Made by a program: the position numbers and the translations under genes. 64,000 bases of DNA. It comes from Streptomyces umbrinus. Lineage in GTDB: Bacteria; Actinomycetota; Actinomycetes; Streptomycetales; Streptomycetaceae. The stretch spans positions 11,817,501 through 11,881,500 of the forward strand of contig NZ_JAUSZI010000002.1 of the NCBI RefSeq assembly GCF_030817415.1. The letters run 5' to 3'. Below the pieces are notes generated by a model. It saw only the letters and a program-made list of their open reading frames with translations, did no database searches and was not told the origin of the DNA. Of the stretch, positions 8,630 through 16,946 are shown piece by piece (within the stretch, counting starts at the first letter, position 1; each line of letters opens with the position of its first letter).

Positions 8630-8703
8630 GACATGGCCTCGCTGATGTAGAGGCGGTCGGCGATCTCCACGTTGGACAGGCCGCGTGCGGTCAGTTTCCG
8701 CGA
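8611..8703 (-). pseudogene. LuxR helix-turn-helix remnant, inverted relative to the linker beside it
   Basis: The minus strand reads KLTARGLSNVEIADRLYISEA, the first half of a LuxR DNA-binding domain, then runs into unrelated codons and stops at 8611. It faces the plus-strand linker piece, so two parts of response-regulator genes now converge. Confidence 0.65.
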
Positions 8704-8914
8704 GGGCGGGACGGACCGGTGTCGGGCTCAATGGCCTGAACGGCTCAGGCATGGCCTACCTGCTGGACGACCTCGGCGTGACGGCGACCAGTGTGATCGG
8801 GCCGGCCACAGCCATCGCCAGCGCCGCCACCGTGGCCGGCGCGATCACCTTCGCCAAGCTGAGCGGGGCCCCGGCGCCCCGGCTGCCACTCGTCTTCGCC
8901 CTGTGCGCGGCCGG
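8685..8914 (+). pseudogene. MFS transporter fragment interrupted by IS1380
   Basis: The frame contains YLLDDLGVTATSVIGPATAI followed by a second hydrophobic helix and a short basic turn (FAKLSGAPAPRLPLVF), the alternation of helices and loops of a major-facilitator permease around helices 7-9. It ends where IS1380 sequence starts (about 8915). Only about 75 residues remain. Confidence 0.55.
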
Positions 8915-10375
8915 GAGGGCGGTGAGCCGCTGCCAGCAGGTGGTGAATGCTTCTGCCCAGGGCCAGGTGGCTTCGATCCGCAGCCAGCGGCGGCGGGCGT
9001 GGTCGGCGAGGCGGGCGGGCAGGTGGTAGAGGCGGAAGCGCATGGTGTCCGGCTCGGCGTCGGCCAGGCCGCCGATGTCGTGCAGGGCCAGCAGCCTCAC
9101 CCAGGCGTCGAGATCGGCGGCGATGTTCGCGGTGAGCATCCAGCCGCGGTTGATTTCCCACGAGGCGGACGGCAAATTGGTCAGGCCCATCGCCTTGTTG
9201 GTGCGCACCCGGTCTTCCACCCCGGCGTGCGAGCGGTGCAGTACGTCCAGGAACTGGCTGTGGCCCGAGCCGACAACGCCCCACATGTGGCGGATGTTGG
9301 TCGCGGTGATGCCATACCGCCAGCCGGTCTTCTTCTCGAACGCGGTCAGCTTCTTCAGGTGCCGCCGGGACGGTCGGACGCGGCGGACGATCAGCCGCAT
9401 GCCCTCCGGCCAGTCCTCGCGGGTGTTCAGCCCGGTCAGCTCGGCGACGAAGTAGCCGTCCTGAAGGCTGCCGTCCTGGGTCAGGGAGGTCTCCCACGCG
9501 GCCTCGGGCAGCCGGGCGATAGCCTGCTCGTCGGCGTCCGTTATCTTCCAGCCGACCGTGTAGCGGACCGTGCGCCGCGTGGTGTTCAGGGCTTCGAGGT
9601 GTTCCAGCAGGCCGTGCGTGGCCCCGGCCCCGTCCACCCGGACGAGGATCTTCGCCGCCGAGGAGCCGGGGACCTGCGCGAGGGCGTCGGTGAGCACGGC
9701 GATGTGGTCGGCCACTGTGTTCGCCCCTGCATTGCCCGGTCGCAGGATCATGGCCAGGGACTCAGTGGTGTTCGCGCACCACGCGGCCAACGGATGAAAC
9801 CCAAACGTCTTTTTGAAGGTGACCGCTGCCCCGGCCTTCTTCGACGCCGAGGTGATAACGGTGGCGTCGAGGTCGATGACGATCCAGCCGGTCAGCCGCT
9901 TGCCCGCCACTGTCAACCACGGGAAACCGCCCGGCCATAGATGCAGCAGACTCCACACGTGCCGGCGCACCCCCGCCCTCACCTTGGCGATCTTCGCCAG
10001 GGTGGCCTCGCCGAGCGCGGCCAGCGTGCGGCGAGCGGTGGAGTCCGAGGCCACCGGCCCGAACAACGGCCGGTGATGCAACTGGAGTTGCTCGGCCTCC
10101 GACAGGTTCGTCGCCCCGAGCACGATCGCGACCGTCAGGTGCACCAGCACCCCGGCACGTTCCCGCCAGACAGCTGCTGTGCTGGACGGCAGCACCTTCC
10201 CCAGCGCCCCGGTGAGGCCCGTGCGGTCCGCGCACCGGCGCAGCAACACCGCACCGGCATACCCGATGAGTCTCTTCCCGTCAGCCACCACGGACAGCCG
10301 ACGGTCCCACCCTGTCGCCTTGCTCACCAGATTGGTGCCCTGATCCTTGCAGCGGATACGACGAGACACTCGCAT
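8756..10375 (-). CDS. IS1380-family transposase (nearly complete; C-terminus replaced by read-through)
   Basis: The protein runs from ATG 10375 through a DDE-type (DDE_Tnp_1) transposase: GWIVIDLDATVITSAS (first Asp), KILVRVDGAGATHGLLEHLE (second Asp), and the C-terminal NLPSASWEINRG...DAWVRLLAL region. Native similarity ends at TTCWQRLTALPA near 8915; the last 50 or so residues come from flanking antisense transporter sequence. A related second copy at 11.5-11.8 kb still has the natural end (LPAVA-stop), which shows where this one was cut. The downstream terminal repeat is therefore missing, so mobility is doubtful although the catalytic domain looks whole. Confidence 0.85.
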   Translation of the reverse strand: MRVSRRIRCKDQGTNLVSKATGWDRRLSVVADGKRLIGYAGAVLLRRCADRTGLTGALGKVLPSSTAAVWRERAGVLVHLTVAIVLGATNLSEAEQLQLHHRPLFGPVASDSTARRTLAALGEATLAKIAKVRAGVRRHVWSLLHLWPGGFPWLTVAGKRLTGWIVIDLDATVITSASKKAGAAVTFKKTFGFHPLAAWCANTTESLAMILRPGNAGANTVADHIAVLTDALAQVPGSSAAKILVRVDGAGATHGLLEHLEALNTTRRTVRYTVGWKITDADEQAIARLPEAAWETSLTQDGSLQDGYFVAELTGLNTREDWPEGMRLIVRRVRPSRRHLKKLTAFEKKTGWRYGITATNIRHMWGVVGSGHSQFLDVLHRSHAGVEDRVRTNKAMGLTNLPSASWEINRGWMLTANIAADLDAWVRLLALHDIGGLADAEPDTMRFRLYHLPARLADHARRRWLRIEATWPWAEAFTTCWQRLTALPAAHRAKTSGSRGAGAPLSLAKVIAPATVAALAMAVAGPITLVAVTPRSSSR

Positions 10376-10415
10376 CCTCGCAGGTCAGCGGCACCATTTT
10401 GCTATCGGGGCGTCA
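8915..10415 (-). mobile_element. IS1380-family element, copy 1 (one end missing)
   Basis: The transposase-start side ends near GCTATCGGGGCGTCA (10401-10415), which aligns with the same end of the second copy (11813-11827). The opposite end stops at the last codons of the transposase and lacks the terminal repeat. It is inserted in, or fused to, an MFS gene remnant. Confidence 0.7.
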
Positions 10416-10565
10416 AATCATCGAAGCCGACAGCCATTCACTCGATGGTGTCAAAAAGCCGATCATCAGGTGCTTTTTCGCAGATAGTAGCTCGATAATC
10501 CCAAAGTCGCTGAGCGGTCATTAATGCGCCGCATCTAACGAGCTTGGCCCCAGGGGGGACCCGAC

Positions 10566-11354
10566 ATGAGAATCAAACGCGCGTTTGCTGCTGCCTTCTT
10601 GGCGCTGTTTGCCTGCGCCTCAGGACCGTCTGCGCAGGCAATCGTCGGCGGAGAGAAAGTGTCACAGCCCTGGGCAGCCGCCTTCATCAAGCAGAACAGC
10701 GGAGCACCTGTTGAGAAACGCACATATTGCTCGGGCGTACTGGTCAATCCGCGATGGGTGATGACCGCAGCGCACTGCCCGATCGCTCCCGGAGACACCG
10801 TAGTCATCGGCCGTGCGACCCTTGCCTCCAGCCAAGGTGAGAAACGTACCGTGGCCCGTATCGAACGGATGCCCCACAGCAACAGGTACTGCCCTTCAAA
10901 GAGTTGGGAGCTGTGCGACGTCGCTCTGGTGAGACTCAACGCGGCATCGGCGCAGCCCACCCTTGCTCTCGCGGGCAGCCAAGTGCTACGCGAGTGGGGC
11001 GAGGGGACTGCGGCCAGGGCGTACGGATATGGGGCGGCGTCGGCGGCGACCGCCGACAGGTCCAGCGGGTACCTGAAGCGGGCTCACGTCAGTATCGATG
11101 ACTTCCGTGCGAACAATCACACACTGTTCGCGTCCGGTCCACGAACGGCGGTATGTTACGGCGACAGCGGGGGCCCACTGGTGGTGAGCACCTCGCGCGG
11201 GCCGCGTCTGGTGGCGGTGGTCCGAGCCCGCGTCGGCCACGATCAGACCTCGTGTACTCGGGGTGACTCACAGTCGTATACCAAGGTCGGCTACCGGGGT
11301 GCCTCGAACAACTCGAAGCCTTTTCTGTGGATCACTCACATCCTCGGAACCTGA
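10566..11354 (+). CDS. Secreted S1-family (chymotrypsin-fold) serine protease, 262 aa
   Basis: Signal peptide at residues 1-25 ending AQA, followed directly by the mature N-terminus IVGGE. The catalytic triad is complete: H70 in TAAHC, D118 in LCDVALVRL and S201 in GDSGGP. Position 189 (chymotrypsin numbering, six before the serine) is alanine, not the aspartate of trypsins, so Lys/Arg specificity is unlikely. No propeptide lies between signal peptide and IVGG, so signal peptidase cleavage alone would expose the activating isoleucine. The ATG at 10566 follows GGGGGGA. It sits alone between two same-orientation IS1380 copies. Confidence 0.9.
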   Translation: MRIKRAFAAAFLALFACASGPSAQAIVGGEKVSQPWAAAFIKQNSGAPVEKRTYCSGVLVNPRWVMTAAHCPIAPGDTVVIGRATLASSQGEKRTVARIERMPHSNRYCPSKSWELCDVALVRLNAASAQPTLALAGSQVLREWGEGTAARAYGYGAASAATADRSSGYLKRAHVSIDDFRANNHTLFASGPRTAVCYGDSGGPLVVSTSRGPRLVAVVRARVGHDQTSCTRGDSQSYTKVGYRGASNNSKPFLWITHILGT

Positions 11355-11499
11355 CCTAGCCTCGGTTCTTCAGCCGGGTTCGGTCGCCGATCGGTTCGCC
11401 AGCTCGCCCGAAATGTCCTCGGGTCGTGCGAGGTGGGCCGTCGTGCGATGCCACCGGTGCGCCGGGTTCCGCGGGCCCGGAGTGGCGCTGATCGTCCTC

Positions 11500-11827
11500 C
11501 TTGCTGGTTTTCGTCGGGGTGGTGTCCGGCCGTCAGGCGACGGCCGGTAAGTCGATGAGACGCTGCCAGCAGGTGGTGGCGGAACCGCATGGTGTCCGGT
11601 CCGGCGGCAGCGAGGCCGTCGATTCTGTGCAGGGCCAGCAGTCGCAGCCATGGTCGAGCTTCGCGGAAAGCGTCCACCCTTGGCTGACCTCTCTGGACTT
11701 CGACGGGAGGTTATGCGTGCTCATTTGAGCTCACTCACCAGTTTGGTGCCCTGATCCTCGCAACGGATACGACCTAAGCACTCGCATCCTCGCAGCTCAG
11801 CGGCACCTTTCTGCTATCAGGCCGTCA
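11500..11827 (-). mobile_element. IS1380-family copy 2, internally deleted
   Basis: The first codons of the transposase and its upstream end (11728-11827) align with 10320-10415. After about 20 codons the sequence jumps to a late region (HNLPSKSREVSQGW, then PDTMRFRHH in another frame) and ends with CWQRLIDLPAVA and a stop. Several frameshifts are present. It retains both outer parts but lost the catalytic middle, so it could move only if supplied with transposase in trans. The 3' noncoding end may extend to about 11400. Confidence 0.7.
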
Positions 11828-11896
11828 GGTAGCCCAATTCCAGTGAATAGCCGAGGCTAGTCCTCGCGGACGCGATCAAACGCAACCGCGCGGACC

Positions 11897-11915
11897 TCCC
11901 ACCACGCTGGTGGGA
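11897..11915 (-). terminator. Hairpin downstream of the LysR gene
   Basis: TCCCACCA-CGC-TGGTGGGA forms a perfect 8-bp stem with a 3-base loop, 33 bases beyond the LysR stop. There is no U-tract, but GC-rich stems without one are common terminators in Streptomyces. Confidence 0.45.
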
Positions 11916-11947
11916 CGCCGAGAAAGAGGAGCTGACCGAGGAACGAG

Positions 11948-12868
11948 TCACGCCTGCGCGGCTGCGTCGACAGCGGTGGTCATGATGTGGCGGATCCGTT
12001 CGCGCAGCAGTTGATGCGTGCGGTCGTGATGGTTGCGTGGGTGCCACGCCATGCCGATGGTCAGGGGCGGCAGCACCAGGGGGATCGGGAACGCACGCAG
12101 TCCGAGTGTGTTCAGCATCGGTCGTCCGAGTCCCGCCGGGGCGACGCTGACGACGTCGGTTTCGCGGGCCAGGAACAGCGCGGTCGCGACGCCGGGGACC
12201 ACGGCCACCACGCGCCGGCTCAGGCCCAGTTCGGCGAGCCGCTCGTCGATTGGGCCGTGGGCCCGGCCGCGTCGCGACACGACGATGTGGTCCGTGGTGG
12301 CGAACCGCCGCGGGGTGACGGGTTTCGTCCTCGCCAGTGGGTGATCCGGCCGCACAACGCCGATCAGCGTCTCCGTCAGAAGTGTTTCCGTGCGGATCTC
12401 CGGGTCACCGGGACGCACGATCCCGATCTCCAGATCCACCAGTCCTTCGCGCAGGGCCGGGGCGTCCTCAAGGTTCTCCGGCCGCAACCGCAGGGAGATG
12501 CCGGGCGCCTGGACCCGTAGATCGTCGATGAGGGACGGGATGAAGGTCGTGGACAGCATGTCGTCGACCTGCAGGTCGAACGTGCGCACAGCGGTTCGGG
12601 GATCGGCGGTGCTCGACGGTGCGAACAGTGCTCGCGCCCGGGTGGCGACCGCGTGCACCTCTCCGCGCAGTTCCAGGGCCCGGGGTGTGGGCACGAGGTC
12701 GCGTCCGGCCCGCACGAGGAGCGGGTCGTCGAAGGCGCGGCGCAATCGGGCCAGGGCGCGGCTCATCGCAGGTGCCGAGGTGTGCAGGCGTGCCGCGGCC
12801 TTCGTCACGCTGTTCTCGGTGAGCAGCGCGTCCAACGCCTCGATGAGGTTCAGATCGACGTAGTCCAT
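11948..12868 (-). CDS. LysR-family transcriptional regulator
   Basis: 306 residues. The N-terminal winged helix-turn-helix is at about 1-65 (DLNLIEALDALLTENSVTKA, then LHTSAPAMSRALARLRRAF), followed by a LysR substrate-binding domain to the end. The start is set at ATG 12868 because LysR proteins of this type begin right at MDYVDLNLIEALDALL; a TTG 12 codons upstream would add an unneeded tail. It is divergent from the flavoprotein/hydrolase operon at 13.0-19.5 kb with about 100 bases between, the classical arrangement for a LysR protein that activates the neighbouring operon in response to its substrate or an intermediate. Confidence 0.88.
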   Translation of the reverse strand: MDYVDLNLIEALDALLTENSVTKAAARLHTSAPAMSRALARLRRAFDDPLLVRAGRDLVPTPRALELRGEVHAVATRARALFAPSSTADPRTAVRTFDLQVDDMLSTTFIPSLIDDLRVQAPGISLRLRPENLEDAPALREGLVDLEIGIVRPGDPEIRTETLLTETLIGVVRPDHPLARTKPVTPRRFATTDHIVVSRRGRAHGPIDERLAELGLSRRVVAVVPGVATALFLARETDVVSVAPAGLGRPMLNTLGLRAFPIPLVLPPLTIGMAWHPRNHHDRTHQLLRERIRHIMTTAVDAAAQA

Positions 12869-12973
12869 CCCCGGATTATCACTTGCGAAAGGACTACCTA
12901 CCAAGGTTGCACTGGTGTGAATCGGCTGCGTTTCCTAACGTCGAACCCACTCGACGACATGAAGGAGGTCGCA
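12869..12973. promoter_or_regulatory. Divergent promoter region of the LysR-controlled operon
   Basis: The only space between LysR and the operon it most likely controls. It must hold both promoters and the LysR operator. No single T-N11-A dyad stands out strongly enough to be named. Confidence 0.45.
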
Positions 12974-13069
12974 GTGGACATCCGCATCCGCCCGCCACGC
13001 GACAGCGGGACCCGTGACCTGAGCGCCCGCGGTGACCGTGGTGTCGACGCGACCGGAGACGGACTGTGA
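12974..13069 (+). CDS. Short leader cistron coupled to the FAD monooxygenase
   Basis: A GTG at 12974 follows AGGAGG with six bases spacing and opens a 31-codon frame ending at TGA 13067-13069, which overlaps the GTG of the monooxygenase by four bases (GTGA). An alternative ATG at 12959 would give 36 codons but places the ribosome site inside the frame. The peptide is charged (VDIRIRPPRDSG...) and unrecognised. No other good ribosome site lies before the monooxygenase, so this frame may deliver ribosomes to it. Confidence 0.45.
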   Translation: MDIRIRPPRDSGTRDLSARGDRGVDATGDGL

Positions 13070-14190
13070 CGCGCGCGGTCGTGATCGGTGCCGGGATCGT
13101 GGGCCTGACAACCGGGCTCGCGCTGCGCCATGCCGGGATCGAGGTGGTGATCTGTGAGCGCGCGCCGGAGATCCGCGCCGACGGGGCCTCGCTGGGGCTC
13201 TGGGCGAACGCACTGGCGGCCTTCGACGATCTCGCCGTCGGCGAGCAGGTGCGCTGCATCGGCGCACCCACCGAGATGTACTTCCACGATTCCGCCGGGC
13301 GACTGCTCGACACCCCGGGGTTCGCTCCCGAGGACCATCAGTACCTGCTGGTGCACCGGGCCAAGCTGAACGACCTGCTCGCCGACGCCGTGGGGCGGGA
13401 CAACATCCGCCTGGCCACCGGATTCACTGCGTACGAGGAGCACACGGACCATGTCACGGTCCACCTGTCCGACGGCAGCAGCGAGGACGCCGACGTGCTC
13501 GTCGGGGCGGACGGGGCGTACTCGGCAGTGCGCGCGCAGTTGGTCCCGGGCACTCCGGCGCGGGAACACCCCGGCCACCACGCCTGGCGCGCGGTCCTCC
13601 AGGCCACCGGCATCACGGTGCCCGAGGACCGGCTGATCCTGGGCACCCACGGCTGCCGGGGCGGCTACGTACGTACCTACGACGGGGGCGTCTACTGGCT
13701 GCTGAACCAATTCGACTCGCCCCCGCTGAAGGGGACCCCGAAGCAGCAGGTCATGGAACGGGCCGTCCATCTGGAGACGGAAGGGCGGGACGGGATCCTG
13801 GCCGGGCTGATCGCCGCGACGCCCGACGAACTCATCCTGCGCAACCAGGTCATGCTCGTGCCACCCCTCCCGCACTGGGTCTCCGCGCGGGTCGCCCTGG
13901 CCGGGGACGCGGCCCACGCGATGTCTCCGCACATCACCGCCGGCGCGACGCTGGGCATCGAGGACGCCGCCCTGCTCGGCCGCCTGCTCACTCCCACCGG
14001 CGACATGCCCGCCGCGCTGGCCGCCTACCAGGCCGGCCAGATCCCGCGGTACGCCCACGTCGCGCGACTGGCCGCGGCGGTGGAACACGCGCCCACGCCG
14101 CGGGAGTTCGCGCAGAACTACGTCGCGTTCAGCCACTGGATGATCACCCAGCGACCGCAGCTTCCCGGCAGGAACCGGGTGGACGCATGA
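13066..14190 (+). CDS. FAD-dependent monooxygenase (aromatic hydroxylase/UbiH-like), 374 aa
   Basis: Group A flavoprotein monooxygenase fold: Rossmann motif VIGAGIVGLTTGLAL at residues 6-20, the DG motif in VLVGADGAYSAVR (about 145-157) and the GD motif in VALAGDAAHAMSPH (about 278-291). These enzymes use NAD(P)H and O2 to hydroxylate aromatic or phenolic substrates in the cytoplasm. GTG start at 13066, coupled to a short leader frame; its own stop overlaps the next gene (ATGA). First enzyme of a seven-gene operon likely under the divergent LysR regulator. The substrate is unknown. Confidence 0.88.
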   Translation: MTRAVVIGAGIVGLTTGLALRHAGIEVVICERAPEIRADGASLGLWANALAAFDDLAVGEQVRCIGAPTEMYFHDSAGRLLDTPGFAPEDHQYLLVHRAKLNDLLADAVGRDNIRLATGFTAYEEHTDHVTVHLSDGSSEDADVLVGADGAYSAVRAQLVPGTPAREHPGHHAWRAVLQATGITVPEDRLILGTHGCRGGYVRTYDGGVYWLLNQFDSPPLKGTPKQQVMERAVHLETEGRDGILAGLIAATPDELILRNQVMLVPPLPHWVSARVALAGDAAHAMSPHITAGATLGIEDAALLGRLLTPTGDMPAALAAYQAGQIPRYAHVARLAAAVEHAPTPREFAQNYVAFSHWMITQRPQLPGRNRVDA

Positions 14191-15971
14191 CGTTCGTCGT
14201 CGAAGTGGACGTGTTGGTGCCGATGCGCGACGGCATCGCGCTCGCCACCAACGTGTGGCGGCCCGAAGGGCCGGGACCATTCCCCGTGCTGCTGGTCCGC
14301 ACCCCCTACGGCAAGGACGACGCCGGAACGTACGGCAACCCGAAGCTTCCGGATGTGTTCGCCTTCGTGGACGCCGGTTACGCGGTGGTGGCCCAGGACG
14401 TCCGCGGGACCTCCCGTTCGCCCGGAGCGTTCGTGCCCCACGCCAACGAGGGCCGTGACGGTGCCGACACCCTTACGTGGCTGGCCGGACAGCCGTGGTG
14501 CGACGGCGCGGTCGGCATGTGGGGCGGGTCCTACATGGGATTCGCGCAGTGGCAGGCGGCTGTGCACGACGCACCGGCACTGCGCGCGATCGCGCCCGTG
14601 ATGACCTCCGCCGACCCGTACGCGGCACCGTGGTACTCCCCGGGCGGAGCGGTGTCGCAGGACGCCGTCCTGACCTGGGGCACGCTCTCGGCCCTGCGCA
14701 ACCTCCGCCGCGGCCTCGCCGACGGACACGGCGACCCGGGCGACGCTCACGCACTTCTGTCCGGCCTGTCCGACCCGCGGCTGCTGCACGACCCGCTGCC
14801 GGTCGCCGACCGCGGCGCGGTCACCCGGCACCTGCCCTGGGCCGGCCAGGTGCTCGACCACCCGGAGCGGGATACGTTCTGGCAGGAGGTCGCCTCGATC
14901 GACCACTGCGGCGACATCACCGTCCCCGCGCTCCATGTAGGGGGCTGGTACGACGTTTTCGTAGGCGAAACCGTCCGGTCCTACACGACGATGCGCCGCC
15001 ACGGTGGCAGCGCCGCGGCCCGCGACGGTCAACGGCTACTCATCGGCCCCTGGTGCCACGCCGACGGCGCAGACCTCGGCACCTTCCCCGACCGGTCGTT
15101 CGGACTCCACAGCAGCATCAAGGCCGCCGACGTCACCGGCGCGCACCTGCGGTTCTTCGACCGCTGGGTCCGCGGCCTCACGGACACCCCCGACGACACC
15201 CACCGGGTCCGGATCTTCGTCATGGGTGTCGACCGGTGGCGTGACGAGGTGGACTGGCCGCTGCCCGACACCCGTTACACCGACCTCTTCCTCGCCGGGG
15301 GCGGCCGAGCCAACACCGCTGGTGGCGACGGCGTCCTGACGCGCGACGCCGTGTCGATGGAGACGGCGGACACGTTCCTCTACGACCCGCGTCGCCCGGT
15401 CCCGAGCCTGGGTGGCACCGTGCTCGCCGCCGCCTCCGGTGCCTTCCCCGGACCGGCCGACCAAGCGGCCGTCGAAACGCGCGAGGACGTCCTGTGCTTC
15501 ACCACTCCCGTCCTCAAAGACCCCCTCGAGGTCACCGGCCACGTCACGCTGGTCCTGCACGTCTCCTCCTCGGCACCGGACACCGACTTCACCGGCAAGC
15601 TCGTCGACCTGCACCCCGACGGCAGGGCGATCCTGTTGTGCGAGGGCATCCAGCGGGCCCGCTACCGCACGTCACTCACCGATCCGGAGCCCCTGGAACC
15701 GGGAACGGTTTACGAGTTGACCGTCGACCTGAGGGTCACCGCGAACGTGTTCCTGCCCGGGCACCGCATCCGGCTCGAAGTCTCCAGCAGCAACTTCCCC
15801 CGCTACGACCGCAACACCAACACGGGCGGGACGATCGCGGCCGACAGCGAAGACGACCTGGCCGTCGCGGTCAACCGGGTCCACCACGGACCGGCCCACC
15901 CGAGCCGCCTGATTCTGCCGCTGGTCGAACGGCCGGAGCCCGGACACCCCACAACGAAGACAGGCACATGA
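14187..15971 (+). CDS. CocE/NonD-family hydrolase (X-Pro dipeptidyl-peptidase S15-like), 594 aa
   Basis: An alpha/beta-hydrolase domain begins at VPMRDGIALATNVWRP; the nucleophile elbow GGSYMG places the catalytic serine at S115, and the oxyanion tyrosine lies in LVRTPYGKDD. The C-terminal third is the jelly-roll X-Pro dipeptidyl-peptidase domain (from about 370; GHVTLVLHVSSSAPDTDF). Relatives include cocaine esterase and glutaryl acylases, which cleave ester or amide bonds. ATGA overlaps at both ends couple it to the monooxygenase and the SnoaL gene, so it likely removes an acyl or ester group in the same pathway. There is no signal peptide, so it is cytoplasmic. Confidence 0.9.
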   Translation: MTFVVEVDVLVPMRDGIALATNVWRPEGPGPFPVLLVRTPYGKDDAGTYGNPKLPDVFAFVDAGYAVVAQDVRGTSRSPGAFVPHANEGRDGADTLTWLAGQPWCDGAVGMWGGSYMGFAQWQAAVHDAPALRAIAPVMTSADPYAAPWYSPGGAVSQDAVLTWGTLSALRNLRRGLADGHGDPGDAHALLSGLSDPRLLHDPLPVADRGAVTRHLPWAGQVLDHPERDTFWQEVASIDHCGDITVPALHVGGWYDVFVGETVRSYTTMRRHGGSAAARDGQRLLIGPWCHADGADLGTFPDRSFGLHSSIKAADVTGAHLRFFDRWVRGLTDTPDDTHRVRIFVMGVDRWRDEVDWPLPDTRYTDLFLAGGGRANTAGGDGVLTRDAVSMETADTFLYDPRRPVPSLGGTVLAAASGAFPGPADQAAVETREDVLCFTTPVLKDPLEVTGHVTLVLHVSSSAPDTDFTGKLVDLHPDGRAILLCEGIQRARYRTSLTDPEPLEPGTVYELTVDLRVTANVFLPGHRIRLEVSSSNFPRYDRNTNTGGTIAADSEDDLAVAVNRVHHGPAHPSRLILPLVERPEPGHPTTKTGT

Positions 15972-16453
15972 GCGCGCTTCAGGACCTGGTGGACCGGGCC
16001 GCGGTGGCCGATGCCGTCGCCGGTCTCGCCCACGCCCAGGACGACCGGGACTGGACCGCTCTGCGGCGGCTGTTCGCCGACGAGGTGCGGCTGGACCTCT
16101 CCATCCACTACTACGGCAGGCCGCCGACGACGGTGCCGGCCGCCGAGCTGGTCGAGCTCGCCCGAACGACACTGGAGGGCTTCGACTGCACCCACCACGC
16201 GGCAACCGACCTCGTCGTACGGCTGTCGGGCGACGAGGCCGAGTGCAGCGCGCACATGGTCGCCTACCACCACGTCCCCGCGGACCCCGGTGTCACCGAC
16301 CACTGCACGATGCGCGGCCTCTGGCAGCTCAGACTCCGCAGATCCGGCGGACGCTGGCTGATAGGCCACTGGGCCGTGGTGCGCACCGCCCCATGGGAGG
16401 GGTCCCCCGCCGTCTACGAGCTCGCCGCCGCCCGTACCGGACGCCCGTCCTGA
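15968..16453 (+). CDS. SnoaL/NTF2-like protein, 161 aa
   Basis: Begins LQDLVDRAAVADAVAGLAHA, typical of the SnoaL_4/NTF2-like helix, followed by DDRDWTALRRLFADEV and beta strands ending GGRWLIGHWAVVRTAPWEG. Members are small cone-shaped dimers acting as isomerases, cyclases, dehydratases or small-subunit partners in aromatic and polyketide pathways. The start overlaps the previous stop as ATGA. The role is probably an isomerisation or hydrolysis step in the operon's pathway; no catalytic residue can be assigned from sequence alone. Confidence 0.85.
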   Translation: MSALQDLVDRAAVADAVAGLAHAQDDRDWTALRRLFADEVRLDLSIHYYGRPPTTVPAAELVELARTTLEGFDCTHHAATDLVVRLSGDEAECSAHMVAYHHVPADPGVTDHCTMRGLWQLRLRRSGGRWLIGHWAVVRTAPWEGSPAVYELAAARTGRPS

Positions 16454-16514
16454 CGGCAGCCGCGCAGGACACTCAGTCGCGCAGAAACGAGCAGGACCCA
16501 GAGGTGAGGAACCC

Positions 16515-16829
16515 GTGTTCTACGAGATACGGACGGAACGTGCCCGTGCCGGCCACGGCGCGGAACTGGCGCGCTACATGGACGAGACCGTCGTCCCGCT
16601 GCACCAGGAAATGGGGATGCACGTGGTGGGAGCGTTCACGATGGCCGACGACGAGGACGCTTTCGTCTGGATCCGGCGCTTCGAGGACGCCGCCGACCGG
16701 GAACGCTTCCTGGCCGCCATCCATGGGGATCCCCGGTGCGCGACCGTCGTCGACACCCTTTCCGCCCTGTCGGGCGGGCCGGCGTCCACGGTCCGGCTGG
16801 AACCCGCCCCGCGATCCGCGCTGCGCTGA
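16515..16829 (+). CDS. NIPSNAP-family protein, 104 aa
   Basis: Dimeric alpha+beta barrel sequence: MFYEIRTERARAGHGAELA, then EMGMHVVGAFTMADDEDAFVWIRRFEDA and RERFLAAIHGDP, as in NIPSNAP proteins. Bacterial members often sit in catabolic operons and probably bind or modify small ligands. GTG start with AGGTGAGGA upstream, 61 bases after the SnoaL gene. Exact role unknown. Confidence 0.85.
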   Translation: MFYEIRTERARAGHGAELARYMDETVVPLHQEMGMHVVGAFTMADDEDAFVWIRRFEDAADRERFLAAIHGDPRCATVVDTLSALSGGPASTVRLEPAPRSALR

Positions 16830-16946
16830 CCCCGCCCACGCACCTGGCCGTGCCGCAGCGCCCGGCAACCACGCCCCTCCCGGCTCCGCGGACCGGGGCC
16901 GCAGTACACGACCTGGATCGATCGACCACGCGAAGGGAGGTTACGA

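Noticed and set aside
11829..11947. Short plus-strand frame with protein-like composition (DAIKRNRADLPPRWWDAEKE)
   Set aside because: Looks like the end of some gene, but there is no start and no family I can name; it overlaps the LysR terminator hairpin. Not strong enough to annotate.
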